64,000 nt of DNA from NCBI GenBank assembly GCA_024803745.1, contig JANJXV010000024.1, forward strand, positions 14,889,927-14,953,926, given 5' to 3'. Below, in pieces: positions 11,920 to 24,402 of this stretch (positions within the stretch are counted from its first letter, which is position 1; each line of letters starts with the position of its first letter). The notes below the pieces were generated by a model. It was not told the DNA's origin. It worked only from the letters and a program-made list of their open reading frames with translations, and ran no database searches. The stretch comes from Megascapheus bottae (taxonomy: Eukaryota > Chordata > Mammalia > Rodentia > Geomyidae). The position numbers and the translations under genes were made by a program.

Positions 11920-13159
11920 ACTTTCTACAATTTTTCAGTGATTCTTTGGGTTGAGAAGATCGTTTTCAGCCACTGCTGCCATTGAGGCTTTACGACAAAG
12001 GGACTCCCTACAGGCTCAAGTTCCCAGGAAGTGATTGGTGACTTTCAGCTTTCTCTCCATCCCATAGATGGGGCTTGGAGTCAAGTAACTTGTCAAAGTC
12101 ACCTGCTGGGTCAGGTGTCAGCCTGGAGATTCTGTCTCCACTAAACTAAACTCCTTTCTCTTTGCATGTTCAGAACTGCCCCCCCTTCTTCCCATGTCCA
12201 TCTGGCAATCACCCCAACACACTGCAAATCAGATGACATATGACACATTGCACTCCGTCTTGCTCTGAAGGGAGCCTGACTATGGGGATTAAGGGTTCTG
12301 GTTTATATTTTAAGCAGCTTGAGTGAAAAACAGGGACCTGGTGATGTAAGGCCATGGCAATGAATACCATGCCCTGTCCAGGATAATTACTCTGCCTAGC
12401 CATCCTGGAGCCAGGGTGGTGGAACAGGGGGAAAGTCTTGCTTTAATGATTAAAAGCAGTGGGGACAGAGCCACTCAGATCAGGAATTCCTTCCCCTCAC
12501 CTGCTCCTTTATAACACGGGTTGCTCCCAGAAGAAGATCCCATGTAAACTCTACCTCTATGCACCAACATGCAGAAGTGGGACCCTAAATATCAGCTCAT
12601 GATTGGGGAGTCAAGAGACAAGAAAATCCTAGAGTCAGTGTGTAAGAGAGAAACAATAACAAAGTCAGTGAGTGGGAGAGGGGAAAAGAAGGGTTAAAAG
12701 ATGCTTGCTTGTTACAAGCCAGGAATGATCTATGATCATTTGCACTCCTCACCCCTCATGCTGGGACACAGTTCTGAAAGCCTCCTGGTGACCAGGCTCA
12801 AATCGATAAAGAGAATTTGGGCATGTAGTACACTCAGACCACTGACCAGCTTAGATATCACCCCTATAACAGTGTGACTTGAGCTTCAATGTCTTTCAGA
12901 GGATTCATCTCTGACACACTTGACTTGTATAAAGAGGCCTACCCTGGCCTTGGAACCCACAGGTGGATGAGAAAAATTGTGCCTGGAGAGCATCTATGCA
13001 GGTTTGCCACTTTTTATACTCTTAGTCCATAGATGAAAATAGCTAGCATCTGGCTATGTGGATAAGAGAATACCATTCAGGTAACTAATCAACTGCATCT
13101 CTCTTGCTCTTCAGAGAGAATCCCTCCATGTGCAATGGCCAAGATATGGAGCATATGGC
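11920..13159. other. Unique intronic sequence, nothing recognised
   Basis: Ordinary intron composition. The boundary with the L1 fragment that follows is soft. Confidence 0.45.
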
Positions 13160-13957
13160 CAAGAGGGATCGCTATTACACTGTTGGTGGGAGTGCAAACT
13201 CCTTCAACCACTATGGAAAGCAGTATGGTGATTCCTCAAAAGACTAAACATAGAACTCCCCTATGACCCAGCAATTCCACTACTTTACATTTACCCAATC
13301 GTCCAGAAACAAGGACATACTAAAGCCACTAGCACAACGATGTTCATTGCAGCATTATTTACCATAGCAAAGATATGAAACCAACCCAGATGCCCCTCAG
13401 TAGATGATTGGATCAAGAAGATGTTGTATTTATACACAATGGAATTCTATGCTGCCATCAGAAAAATTGACATTGCCCCATTGGTAAGGAAATGGAAAGA
13501 CATGAAAAAAATCATATTAAGTGAAGTAAGCCAGACCCAAAGGAACGTAGACTAAATGGTTTCCCTCATTTGTAATAATTAGTACACATCTAGGACTCTC
13601 CTAGCAGGGAATTACAATAGGGCAAAACCTAGATACATAAGGCCATATAGGATGAGACTAAATGAAAGGATCTCCAGGGTATAGAAACAAGAGCTTTATC
13701 ATGTGTGGTTGTTGTTCTTGATGTACTATGTTATTTCTCTTCTCTTTTGTTGCCCTTTGGTTAATCTCATATTGTTACAGTATCTGACTTTGTTACCTGG
13801 CATATTGTGTATATGTTTATTTATTTGAAATAGGAAAAGAAGGTTGGGGCAGGAAATGGGGACAAAAACATGAGAAGGGGTATCAGTGTGTGAGAAGTAA
13901 TGATCTACTATATGGCAAATATAACTGTAACCCCTTTATACATTACAATAAAAAAAA
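13160..13957 (+). mobile_element. 5'-truncated LINE-1: ORF2 C-terminus plus 3' UTR
   Basis: 'ctattacactgttggtggga', 'atgacccagcaattccac', 'ttcattgcagcattattta' and 'aaccaacccagatgcccctc' follow the end of mammalian L1 ORF2. The final frame includes MEFYAAIRK from 13439 and stops at TAA 13553-13555, near the expected ORF2 terminus. A 3' UTR of about 400 bp ends in AATAAAAAAAA. The remnant has only the last part of ORF2, with frame breaks upstream, so it is dead. The 5' limit is approximate. Confidence 0.92.
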
Positions 13958-14094
13958 GACATACAACAGGAAAGATCTCAGAGTCCAAATCCTTTGCCAT
14001 TGTCAGCTCCTTTCCTTCTTATAGTCATGAGCTTAACCCATCGGAGAGACTGCAAGTCTGAGAGGCAGAAATCTAACAATGAAGGATGTAACCA

Positions 14095-14096
<2 letters not shown>

Positions 14097-14148
<52 letters not shown>
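14097..14148 (+). repeat. (GT)26 microsatellite
   Basis: Uninterrupted GT run of 52 bp. The (TH)n-rich reading frame on the minus strand here is an artefact. Confidence 0.98.
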
Positions 14149-14152
<4 letters not shown>

Positions 14153-16259
14153 GCATTTCCCAAATGAAGCTGCAGTAACATCAATGTGTGGGTGTATGTG
14201 TGAAAAAGCTATGCATGTGATTGTGTGAAACGCAGTATTACAGGCAAAAGAAGAGCTATATTTGAACCAAAGAGAACTAGGTATCTATCTACCTCTGCAA
14301 CCAGAGAAGCTTAACCTCTATAGCTCTAGCTGTTCTCTTCCATATTCTGTATTCTCAAGGAAACATTCCTCTTGTATTTCCCTCTTAGGTTCACCACACA
14401 CCATCAACTGCATACAATCTGAAAATCCAGAGAAGTCTAGAGGAAGCGATCACAGGGCCCTGGGCATGTGCCTTCATAGAGCTACTGCCATTGGCCTGTA
14501 CAGATGGTCAGCAGGCAGGAGGACAGCCTGACAAGATGTTGTTATTCCACAAATAACAACACCAAAAGCACCACCTCCACCAAAAGAAGGAACTGGGGAG
14601 GAGTCAAGAGGAGCCAAAGGGTGGTTCTGACCAGAATCAAGAGCACGCCCAAGGTTTCCATAGAGGAAGACTAAGAGCAAGGCCAAAGAAAAGGGCCATA
14701 GATGAATTCAGTGTACTTTTGAGCTCATGGAAGCTGTAACTCAAGTCCTGGAAGGGAGCTGGACCTGACTTACAAGCCCTCCAAGAGGGAGACCAGCCGT
14801 GGCTCCTGATGTCTACCTTTTAAGCAGCTGTCTACATGATCTGCTGTGTCCAGTTACAAAAATAAATCCTTAAGAATATTCAAATATCAAACAAAAAGAT
14901 CTGTCTTGAATAAACTGGCCAATTGGTCACTGCTAGATAGTAAGCTACTAATAGACTTCTGTAGGTTTGCATGCACGAAATGAGTAAGCATAATTCTTTA
15001 GTCAACACATGTCACCTGTCAACTTTCTCCTGGTCAGCAAATATTAGTTAGCTGGCAATGATTACTATGTATAACATGCTTTACCACTGGCAAGAATGGC
15101 TCTGCTTCATTCAGTAGTGCTGGTATCATTCAGGAACTTAGGTTCTCATTTTATCTCTGACTGGGCAGGGGGTGAGGGAGGAACTTCTGAAGCAGAAAAT
15201 AGTCTCATCAAGATCCAGTTTGCCTAACACTCTCAGCTCAAGATACCTCATCCACAGATGTAGGTATAACTGCTACACTTTATGATAACAGGACTGAGCA
15301 ATCAGATATTCATATTATGTAAATACACACATACAGATATATGTGCAGCTACACATATGTATGCAACAATGCTCATATACACAGGCAGGCACACACCTGT
15401 TCATTATACCTACACGCACGCATATGCACATGGAGCTCAGTGTAAATCTACCCTTCCCATTTGGCTTACATGATACATTTGCTGGGGATATTTGGAAAAG
15501 AAGCAGGGGCAGTTTCTGCACCTCAAATAGCATCTAGAGCTAAGTGTTTACAAAACACTGGTAAAGGGGAAGCCCTGAGCTCAGATGTTCATGTAATAAA
15601 TGACCTAATCAAAATCTCCAGCTCTAATTCTGTTTTCCCCTCCATTTCCCTTGTTCTTCTAGTGAACATTTTTCCAAAGTTTCCCATGTATCCACGGTCC
15701 TGTAGCCCCTACTGCCTGGGGCCCTACTGTCCAGGCAAGAACTGTCGGGTTCCTGACTCCAGAAAGTGTCCTAAAGCTAAACTAACAGTATGGCATCTTC
15801 TGATGCTTTCTGGGATTAGGACAAATGCTTTTTGGTATATATGGTGGTAGCTAGTTGTGTATACATGTGAGCACATATATGAGTGTGTATGTGTACCTGT
15901 ATAGGTTTATGCCATGCCATCATAGAACATAAAATTATCTTTACAGTGGGGTCAGTCAGATACTTCAATGTCCTCTCAACTGTAAGTCAACCAAAAAAAT
16001 CATTGAGAGTCAACCTGTAGAAAAATGCCAAAGTACTCATGTTTCAAAAGGCACCCCTCGATATTGTTCCCCACTGCCCTGTGCAAATGTAGGCTGTCTG
16101 GGCTAACCCCTGGGAGGTCACACTCCTTCCCTTGCCTCTTGCCTACAGCCATCAGAATGCATCAGATGTACAAGTAAGATTGTGAAGCACAGAATCAACT
16201 CTGGAAAACACTCTTTCCTCACACCCAGGCCCTCCTGCTTGCTGCAGTGTGTGCTGCTG
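14149..16259. other. Unique intronic sequence with a degenerate ACAT/GTAT zone
   Basis: 15313-15432 is a decayed alternating purine-pyrimidine stretch (acacatacagatatatgtgc, and so on), and 15855-15905 is a shorter one. Otherwise there is no recognisable element. Confidence 0.5.
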
Positions 16260-16279
16260 TCTTCAAATCCACCAAACTG

Positions 16280-16430
16280 CTTAAAAGAGCCTGACAGGTA
16301 ATTTATTCGGTGGCAGAGGATAGCAATTTCATTGTCCAGAGGCAAGATATCGAACTGCATCAGAAAATCCGAACACTCGTGGAACACAGGTTTAATATGA
16401 TAACAATTCCAAGGGTGTGTGGTCGTAATT
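16280..16430. promoter_or_regulatory. CpG-retaining unique block, candidate conserved element
   Basis: Within about 150 bp several CpGs survive in otherwise CpG-poor DNA (ttcggtgg, atatcgaac, atccgaacactcgtgg, ggtcgtaa), together with GGTAATTTATTC and GATAACAATTCC. Retained CpGs in unique, non-repeat intron suggest constraint. A coding reading on either strand has no recognisable motif or convincing splice pair. Confidence 0.22.
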
Positions 16431-19400
16431 CTTTCTGCTCTTTCCTTTCTCTAAAGCTGCCAGCAAATGTTTTCACACTGTTTCCTGTTTTAAAGACCCT
16501 CCAATAAAGGACCATAAAAATAAATCAAATATTTCACCATGAAGGGTGATTATTGTGCACTTATTTGTTGAAGTACACAAGTGTCAGAACCTACACAAGT
16601 GTCAACAACCTAGAGGGGTTGTTGTTGTTTTTCTTTGTTTTTTTTTGTTGTTTTTAACAATTGTATCTATCTCTGCAGCAACCTTGCTAGGATCTACCAG
16701 ACAACACTTGCTTCAAAAGCAGAGTCAAGACTACTCTGTAATGAATTCTCTTATTCTGACAGCTGTTTTTACATCTGTTTGGTAATGCCTATTGAAAGTA
16801 GATGGGGTAGGAATTCTGTTATTACGGCTATGCATATATAAAAATGTCATATTCCTTAGTCCTAGCCTGATAAGAGTGGAGCCTTGGGTTCCTTATAGTA
16901 GTAGTCCACAAGGGATTTCTGCAGTTTCCATACTCAGCCCTCATCTGGTTTGTAGCTAGAACCTAAGCCTGACTGTCAGTTCTAGAACCCCGTTCCCCCA
17001 GCAACTGCTACTCTCTGCCACCAAGAGATTGTGATTCACCAGAATTGAAATAAAATGCAAATTTTAAAGAAGATGTATAAGCTTGCCTTTGTCACTGAAC
17101 TCTCAATGAAATCCTGAACAACAAGGTCCTTGCTTTCTATTTGTTTATTGCTTCAGAAGACTGATTATCCAGGCGAGAGTTTGTCTGGCTGTGGCTACTG
17201 GGTCAGCAGTGCCTGAACTCTAAGGTGTGTACCAGAAATTCACATTGGATTGAATCCAGAATAACAACACAGTCCTCTTATTCATACATGTATGTCCTTG
17301 TTGCTTGGAAGCACAGGGCACAGCCCATGGCCCACAGATCTCAAGGTTACAGAGGCAGTGTTGCCTTTTGCTGCTATGCTCAGCTTAGCTTTTTGGGGGG
17401 ACGGCAGTGAGGGGTGTAGTAATGAATGAGATTCTTTTCTTAAGCTCTGTTTTCAGAGAGCTTATTTTGTGTCTCTTTTATACTTCATATTATATTTATA
17501 TAAAAATCCTGACTTGACCACATTTTTAAAACCTATTCAGTCAAATAAGTATCCTATTGCTTGGCTGGCAGTTACAGAAATCTCTCAAAGAATGATTTAC
17601 CCAAAGCCAGAAAAGGTTGAATATGAGAAAAGGGTGATCCCAGAGGTAAGCTCAAGCTAAATGAGGCCAGAGGTCTATTTGGACTTCATTTTGGAAAGAC
17701 CTTCAGGGTAAGGAGTGCCAAGTATATCATGAAATGGCATGTCACCAACACTCATGGTGAAAATTGCATGTTAGAATGACATTCCTGGCTGTAGTCATCA
17801 GTCACTCAGAGTCAGAGGAGAGAGGAGGAGGCCTCAGATGTTCTGAGTTGGGGGCCATGTACTCTTCCTCTCTGGGAGGAGCTATAGGCCCTCTGAGGTC
17901 ATCATGCTTGACTCCCTGGGTGGTTCAGAGACGAAAGAGAGAACAAATCCAGGTCTCAGGAGCAGAGAAAATGTTCCAGGCAGGAATGTTTAAGGAGCAA
18001 TACACATGCTTAATGTCAGGATCCCAGATATTAGAACTCAGGGTCACCAAGATCCCAGAGGACAACTAGACTGAGCCTTCAGCTACGTAAAACATTGTCT
18101 ACAAACAGAGAAACAGAAAAGAGGGGAGGGTGCCTGGAAAGATGGGAGTGGAGCAGCCCTCAGGCTGCCTCAGGATAGCCTTTCCTACTTTCTTTCTTCC
18201 TAGGAATGCCTCAAGATTCCTATTTTTGGGGGGAGGGAGAGATGGGCAACTTTCCCCACCACCTACATTTTCTTTCTGGATTCCCATCTGCTGCTGCTCC
18301 AGCAGTTTTAGATGCTGACCTTTGTTTTCCCAAATGCTACCATTCCATTGCCTTTGCATTCATTGAGTACTTAGATGTGTCCTGCCTCCCTGGCTGGTGA
18401 CTGAGCACAGTTGTGGAACAATGACCAAGACAAAAGCAATCGTATGTCCCTCCAGCTCACAATGAGGTATGAAAATTGCTATTATCCATGGAGTCAAGCT
18501 GCTCTGTGCGCAATGTTCTGCCCTCTGAATTTCTTGAGTGGTTTCCCTGTGGAATCGCTCCAGTTTGCCATGCTTTGATATGGCAGACAGGCAATGAGAC
18601 TGGCCAAACATTTAAACCCCAATCTGTGACCCAGGCTGGCTGGTGGTTGACAAAAGCGTCAAATCTACTTGGACTTCGTGTTATGTAGCTTGCCACTGAA
18701 GGCCACATCTGACTTTATTTGAAGGACAGCCATCATCTGGCACCTGCCATCACAGGACAGCAGCCCTCACATACAGATATCCATGTGACATTTAACACTT
18801 CTGGTATATTCTGAGGGCCTGGCTCCCAGAGAGTCTATGGCAAAATGAGAAATTCTTCCCAAGAGAAAGATGTTCCTTCCTGGTGCTCTGGGTCTTTCCT
18901 TTCTTTGTGGCTGAGTTATACCAAATAGACAAGCCCATCAATAGTTTTTCTTGTACCCCATTCTAATGGGATACCCTTCCTACCCTCCAAGCTGCTCTCA
19001 AACAGTCCTGGATCCAAGTCCCGGCTCTTTAGAAAGGTTGCCATACTGTCAGAAATCCTAATCAACTGCGCCATCTTTTCAGGACCCAACTTCATCCTTG
19101 CTTTCTGTGTACATTCTCTCTTCCCTCTGCACATAAGAGAAACTGGCAGTGTTGTGACAATGATCCCTGTGCCCTCTCCTCTAAGATGTTTCTAGATTTC
19201 CAGCTGCTGATGGGCATAGCCCACCATCTGCTTCCCTCTCTGAGGCTCAGCTGACACCTCTGGCACTGCTAGTGGTGGCCATGACCATGTTCCGGGGTGG
19301 CTGTGGATTCGGCCTTCCTTTAGGTATGTCCCTCTTAATTAACCTTGTGTCTGTAGCCTTTCTCTATGAAGGGGAAGGGAAAATATTGTCTCTAAAGGAT

Positions 19401-19995
19401 GAAGCAGAAGAAATTTCCTAAGACCAACATGTGGCATCTCCAGGGTTCCCCTGCATTTTCTAAATTGGTACTTCTCTCGAATGAAAATGTTTCTGGCATA
19501 GCTTCATGTTTTCTTAAAATGTGTGCTTCCATTCCAAGAAACACAATAATAGATAGATCCCATCTATGAGCAGAGGAGGGCCGTGGACTCCCCTGGTTCA
19601 GACTAAAATAGGCAGCGACGTGGCTGTGCACCTCCTCCCTGACTCACTTGGCTCAGTCTAATACCCTGTACACAGACTGAGCCAGATGAAAGCTGTTTAT
19701 GTGAATTTCGAAGAATGATCTTGCTCAAACTTCAGCCTTCCTAAACATTCTTTTCCAAAATCTGAAAATCCTTTATGACAAAACTCTCCTCCCTACTTAT
19801 TCTTTTCCTTCAAATTTGGGGATGAAACTGAACATTCACCTTCTCACACTCTCAGCTGGGCCCTTCTGTTCAGTTGTCATCAGGCATTGACTCTTTCCTA
19901 AAAAAAAAAGAGGCCCACACTTGGTGCCTGATGCATCCTGAACGTGGATCACACCTTGGTGAATGTGCAAAAAAAAATCCTAAATTCCAGAAATC
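16431..19995. other. Unique intronic sequence
   Basis: A small tandem duplication, acacaagtgtca twice (16575-16611), and T-rich (TTG)n sequence at 16619-16660 are the only local structures. No gene or clear mobile element. Confidence 0.45.
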
Positions 19996-19999
19996 TCCG

Positions 20000-20156
20000 G
20001 CAGTTGGTGCTGATGGTTCCCACTTGTAATCCTTGCTACTCAAGAGACTGAAATCTGAGGCTCTAAAGCCAACAGAAGAAGACAAAGCTGCAATGTTCTT
20101 ACCATCAGTAGAAGGGCAGAAGTGGAGCTATGGCTCAGATACTAGAGTCTCTGGTT
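20000..20156 (+). mobile_element. Old, diverged B1-like/Geo SINE
   Basis: 'cagttggtgctgatggttcc', 'cttgtaatccttgctactca' and 'ggcagaagtggagctatggc' follow the B1-like/Geo dimer in order, but the right half is truncated and the copy is heavily mutated. Confidence 0.65.
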
Positions 20157-21389
20157 TGGGGGTTGCATGAAGGTGTGCCTGTCAAAGAGCTGGCAACTGC
20201 AATGAAGCACATTCTCTAACTTCCCCACTCTCCAGTACTCTGCTGACCACTCTCGGCAAAGTGTGCATGCTAAACTATTTTTGTGGAAGAGCAGAAGAAC
20301 CAAACAACAGTGCTTCTTCCTCCCACCTGCTGAAAACCAGCACACTGGGGTCCATTAAAAGGCATCTTCTAAAGTTGAGTTCTCATTAGCATCCTGCTCT
20401 AGCCAATCAAACCACTTCACCACATGTGCCCTCACACACATAGCTTCATATCCCCGACCTTCCACTTGCTCATTGCACATAATTTCTAAAGTTGAGGAAT
20501 TTTGTCTGCCATAATTCACATCCCACATCATCTAAATGTTCTCTCAGGCCTTCTAACCCTTCTGCTCCTAGCAGTTGAGTTGGCCTCCATTCTTTGCTAT
20601 ACATTCCCTCAGCCCTGGTTGGGACTTCTGTGATAATACAGAAAGGATATGTCCCACAGAATACTGTTGCATACTGCCACAAAGGAAGGTAGTAAAAAAA
20701 TATGTGTAAGCCAGAAATTATTGCATTTGAATAAAGCATGCTTAAGTCTACATGATGTGTCACTCACTTCAGCATAGACAGTGGTATTTTCACACACAAA
20801 ATGCTTTGAAAACAAATAAAAGGAGAAGGGAGAGAATATTTAATTTGCAAATATTTCTAGATTTAGTGACCACACAAGTTTAAATATATCTCATGGCTCC
20901 TGACAACCAGTCCTGCAAATCTATCAGCCCTTCTTGTATCTTCCCTCAGAAATTCCTGCTGTTAGTACGTGCAACACCACCTTTTAAGTTCATGTGCTGT
21001 GTTGATAAAATCAAGTCCACAGGTAGAGAACAAGAGCGCACAAATCATTCACGATAAAAGGGGCTGCTTGAGCACATATCTTGCCAGTAGGTCCAACACA
21101 TCTGTGTACCATGTTAACAACACAGCAGTCCTGTGGGGGAAGGGAAGGTTAGGGGTATGGTACTCTGAGTATAGAGATCTAGATGGTCCTGGGTGGTCTT
21201 AAGACTGACACCGAAACCTTTCTGAATTATGAAGGGCCTAATAGCACTAACCTGTCCCACTTAATTATGATTAGATATAATACATTACAGAGCATGCTCA
21301 AACCAGAGACTGTGCTTTATGCCTGTCAGGAAAGATGTAGCAGCAACCCCAAATATTCCCATAATGTGTCTCATGCCCACCTCCCTACA
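20157..21389. other. Unique intronic sequence, nothing recognised
   Basis: No repeat or gene that can be supported. Confidence 0.45.
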
Positions 21390-21900
21390 GCCCAGAAAGC
21401 TAGTCTCTGTTACCAAATCACTTCACATATGAGAAAATCCAGACCTCAGGCCAATAAACATTCATCCAAAGTCACCCAGCTGGAAGAACTGAAAGGAGAA
21501 TGAGAAAAGGGGAAGATCTGTGGAGCTCTTGTGGTGGGGGGCCCACAAAACGAGTTGGACAAAGTTTTAGTTTAGGCCTGATTTCTCAGAAAAGATAGGA
21601 GATTGGTCTCTGACTTTTCCATCTCTTAGTCTTTAGACTGACACTAAGAAAAGATGAGGGAAGGAAACTAACTTTATGTACTGGACACGGAGATAGGTTT
21701 ATTAAATAATAGTCATTCCCATATATCCATCATCTGCCTTCTACTCTCTACTAGCTTACTGTAGCCCCACAAAACCCCTACTCTTCTTGTCTTCCTGATG
21801 GCTCCATATATGGAGAAGGACATGAGAGATGAGCAAGATGATATAACTAGTCCAGTACCACCCAATCCATAAGCAGTAGGTTTGGAATTCCAGCCCAGCC
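21390..21900 (-). repeat. Weak MIR-like patches
   Basis: Two patches resemble reverse-oriented MIR: 'ccaaagtcacccagctggaa' (about 21465) and 'gatgatataactagtccagt' to 'taagcagtaggtttggaatt' (about 21835-21890). Both are decayed and the limits are guesses. Confidence 0.35.
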
Positions 21901-24099
21901 AGCCGAGGCCTCTATGCATGCCCCTTGTAGATACAAACATATGTGAAGTCCTCAGCAAATCTACCTTGGGCTTCCATCTTCCCTTACTCTCCTCACTCAC
22001 CAACATATATGATGTGCATTTTCATTAGGCTTCTTTGCCCAGTGATCTGTTGATTTCTCATATTAGAATTCCAAACAAATGCCCTTGTTTTATCCTTCTC
22101 TCCTCACTCCTTCCTTTCTAGGCATTCAGAGAGATTCAGCATTGATTTTCCTAAACCTGCTCTACTGCCTGACTAATATTTGAATCTGATTCTCCCTTGG
22201 AGACCTCAGAATGGCCTTCTAGACTCTCATTGGAGCCCAGAATGGAACAGCATATCACATGGGTAAGCTGAGTTTGTCTTCACCACTTGCTGCCATGCTC
22301 TCAAGGACCAAGACTCAGTTATCCTTGGAATCTGTCCCCATTAGCCAGCTGATAGGCATATTCCTCATCCTTCAATGTCCTCCATGGAGATAAGTGATGG
22401 GAAAACATTGGGAAATGATTAGCCCTGGAAAGTGGGACCAGGTTCATTTCACCTGTTAAGTACTGATGTTTTTCAACCATGCCAAGGGTTGAACTGGAGT
22501 TTCTGTGGATGACAAGATTACTATCTTGCAGCAAAATGGTTTGGAAATGAAAACAGGTTTGCTGGAAAGATGAATGGAGGTGTCTTCCTTTCTTAATCTA
22601 ATAAAAGGCACATCTTAGGAAGGCAAACATTTCTCCCAAGTCTATGACCTCAAGCACATATATGCTTCTGTCTCCACTTTCAGTTTCAGAATTGCTATAT
22701 TGGAGAACTAAACACAAGTTACAGCTACATTTTCCTGTTTGGATTTCCCATTCCCAGTGGATGCTACCAGGGGGTTCCAATATTGGCACTGTCTAAGGAG
22801 CTACCACTCTGACAATACTGTTTGGACCTGGGACCACCTCATTTGAGAAGAGGCCCACAGTGATGAGCTGATTCCAGTGGTTGGCAGCTTAGGAGAGCTG
22901 ATGGTTGAATTTTTAGATATACTGTGATCTGGTAGTTAAATCAATGGGCAGCTTGAATTCACCATGATGGAAATATTTACCTCATAGAAAGTAACATATT
23001 AAAGTAAGACTTTATTAACTTTTTTGGACAGCCAGTGAGTTTAGTAGATAGGATGCTTGGCTATGGGATCAGCTTAGGTAGAGATAGAGCCAAAGACGGG
23101 TATGTTGAAAGGATGTCAGCAGCAACCTCAAATTTAATAATCATTTATCTTACCTAGGAACAACTTCGTTCCCCTTCTTAATCCATATGGGATTTTGTTC
23201 CCTAGGAAAACATTTCTTGGCTAGGTTATCAGACCTACTGCTCAAAGGAACAATGGGAATTTAAGTCCTCTAATTTCTTAGGCAACATAAGAACTAGCAA
23301 GCAAGCACTCTGGGTCAAACTCCATAGGAGAGGAAAAGTCAGAGGTAGAGTGAGCCTGGACCTTAGGGGCCTCGGGCTCATCCTTTATATCCAAAGCCAC
23401 ATCTGCATGAGTCAAGACATCCTCACTTGGTGAGCAGCTCCAGAGGCAGCTAATTTTACTCTTAGACCCTTTGACTGAGGCCCCTATACTGGGCTCCCTC
23501 TTGGCTGCATCCCTGTAGTTGCAATTTATTGGAATTACCACCAAAAAAGGAGCCAGGGCAGTGACCACTGGCTTTTCCAGCAGACCACATTTTAGTCAAA
23601 CTAGAACCCATGTGTTGAACAACTTAGGAGAGATTTAGGGAAGAGAATCCAGCTGGGTACATGGTTATAGTCCTCAGAAGTTGGAGACATAATCAGTACA
23701 TGGGAAAACACATAAGGTAAATATTAAGTCCCATGAAGTCTGTGTTTCCTTATGGGAAATTTGAGAAGGCTCTCTTGCAAGGTTGAGGAAAAGGGTTTTT
23801 CTTGGGTGAGGCCTCCTGTGTTTTGTTGCTAGTTGTGCTCGTTGGGCCTGGTGGGGAGTGGGAAGTGTGTGAGAAGTTAAGGAAACACCTCTGTCTGTGT
23901 GGAGTCTGTCTATGAGGAGGGAGAGGCAAGAGTAGAGCCTCTAAGCGGAGGGTGCAGCAGCAGGCCCACTGCAAGAGAGAATAACTCAGGCTCCTATATG
24001 ACCTCCATGGCCCAGGATTGACTGCAAGGATGGGCTATGAAAGATCTTCCAGATAGCAGTCAATAATCCTTTTCTTTCTTAAATCTCTAAAACCACTGC
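21901..24099. other. Unique intronic sequence
   Basis: Contains a minus-strand open frame of about 105 codons (23281-23595) without recognisable homology. No repeats can be named. Confidence 0.45.
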
Positions 24100-24402
24100 T
24101 TCTGGGTACTGAGAGCTTAAACCAGCAAAGATCTGGAAGATTGCAGTTTGAGGCCAACCCAAACCAAAAGTTCATAAGGCCCTATCTCAACAGAAAAGGC
24201 TGGCTGTGGTGGTGTGCATCTGTTACCCCAGCTACATGGAAAGCATAAATTGAAGGTGACGGTCTAGGCTGGCCCAGGCATAAAAAGAGGCTCTTTGAAA
24301 AAAATGACCAGAGAAAAATTAGAGCTGCAGGTATGGCTCAAATGGTATAGTACCTACCTAAGTCAACATGAAGCCCCAGTTCAAACCCCAGTATTACCAA
24401 AG
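24100..24402 (+). mobile_element. Composite SINE: B1-like + B1-like + ID-type right end
   Basis: A partial first B1-like unit ('gcagtttgaggccaaccc', 'aaggccctatctcaacag') is followed by a second ('tggctgtggtggtgtgcatc', 'agctacatggaaagcataaa'). An ID-like end follows ('gcaggtatggctcaaatggt', 'agttcaaaccccagtatt'). The same three-part order and the diagnostic 'gaagcataa' appear at 56699-57023. Confidence 0.75.

Noticed and set aside
16118..16387. 89-codon minus-strand frame over a CpG-retaining block
   Set aside because: No plexin or other family similarity and no convincing acceptor/donor pair; kept only as a possible noncoding element.
23281..23595. Minus-strand open frame of about 105 codons ending SSYVA
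   Set aside because: Protein-like composition, but no recognised family, no ATG start (the apparent start is GTG) and no splice-site support. Frames of this length are expected by chance in 64 kb.
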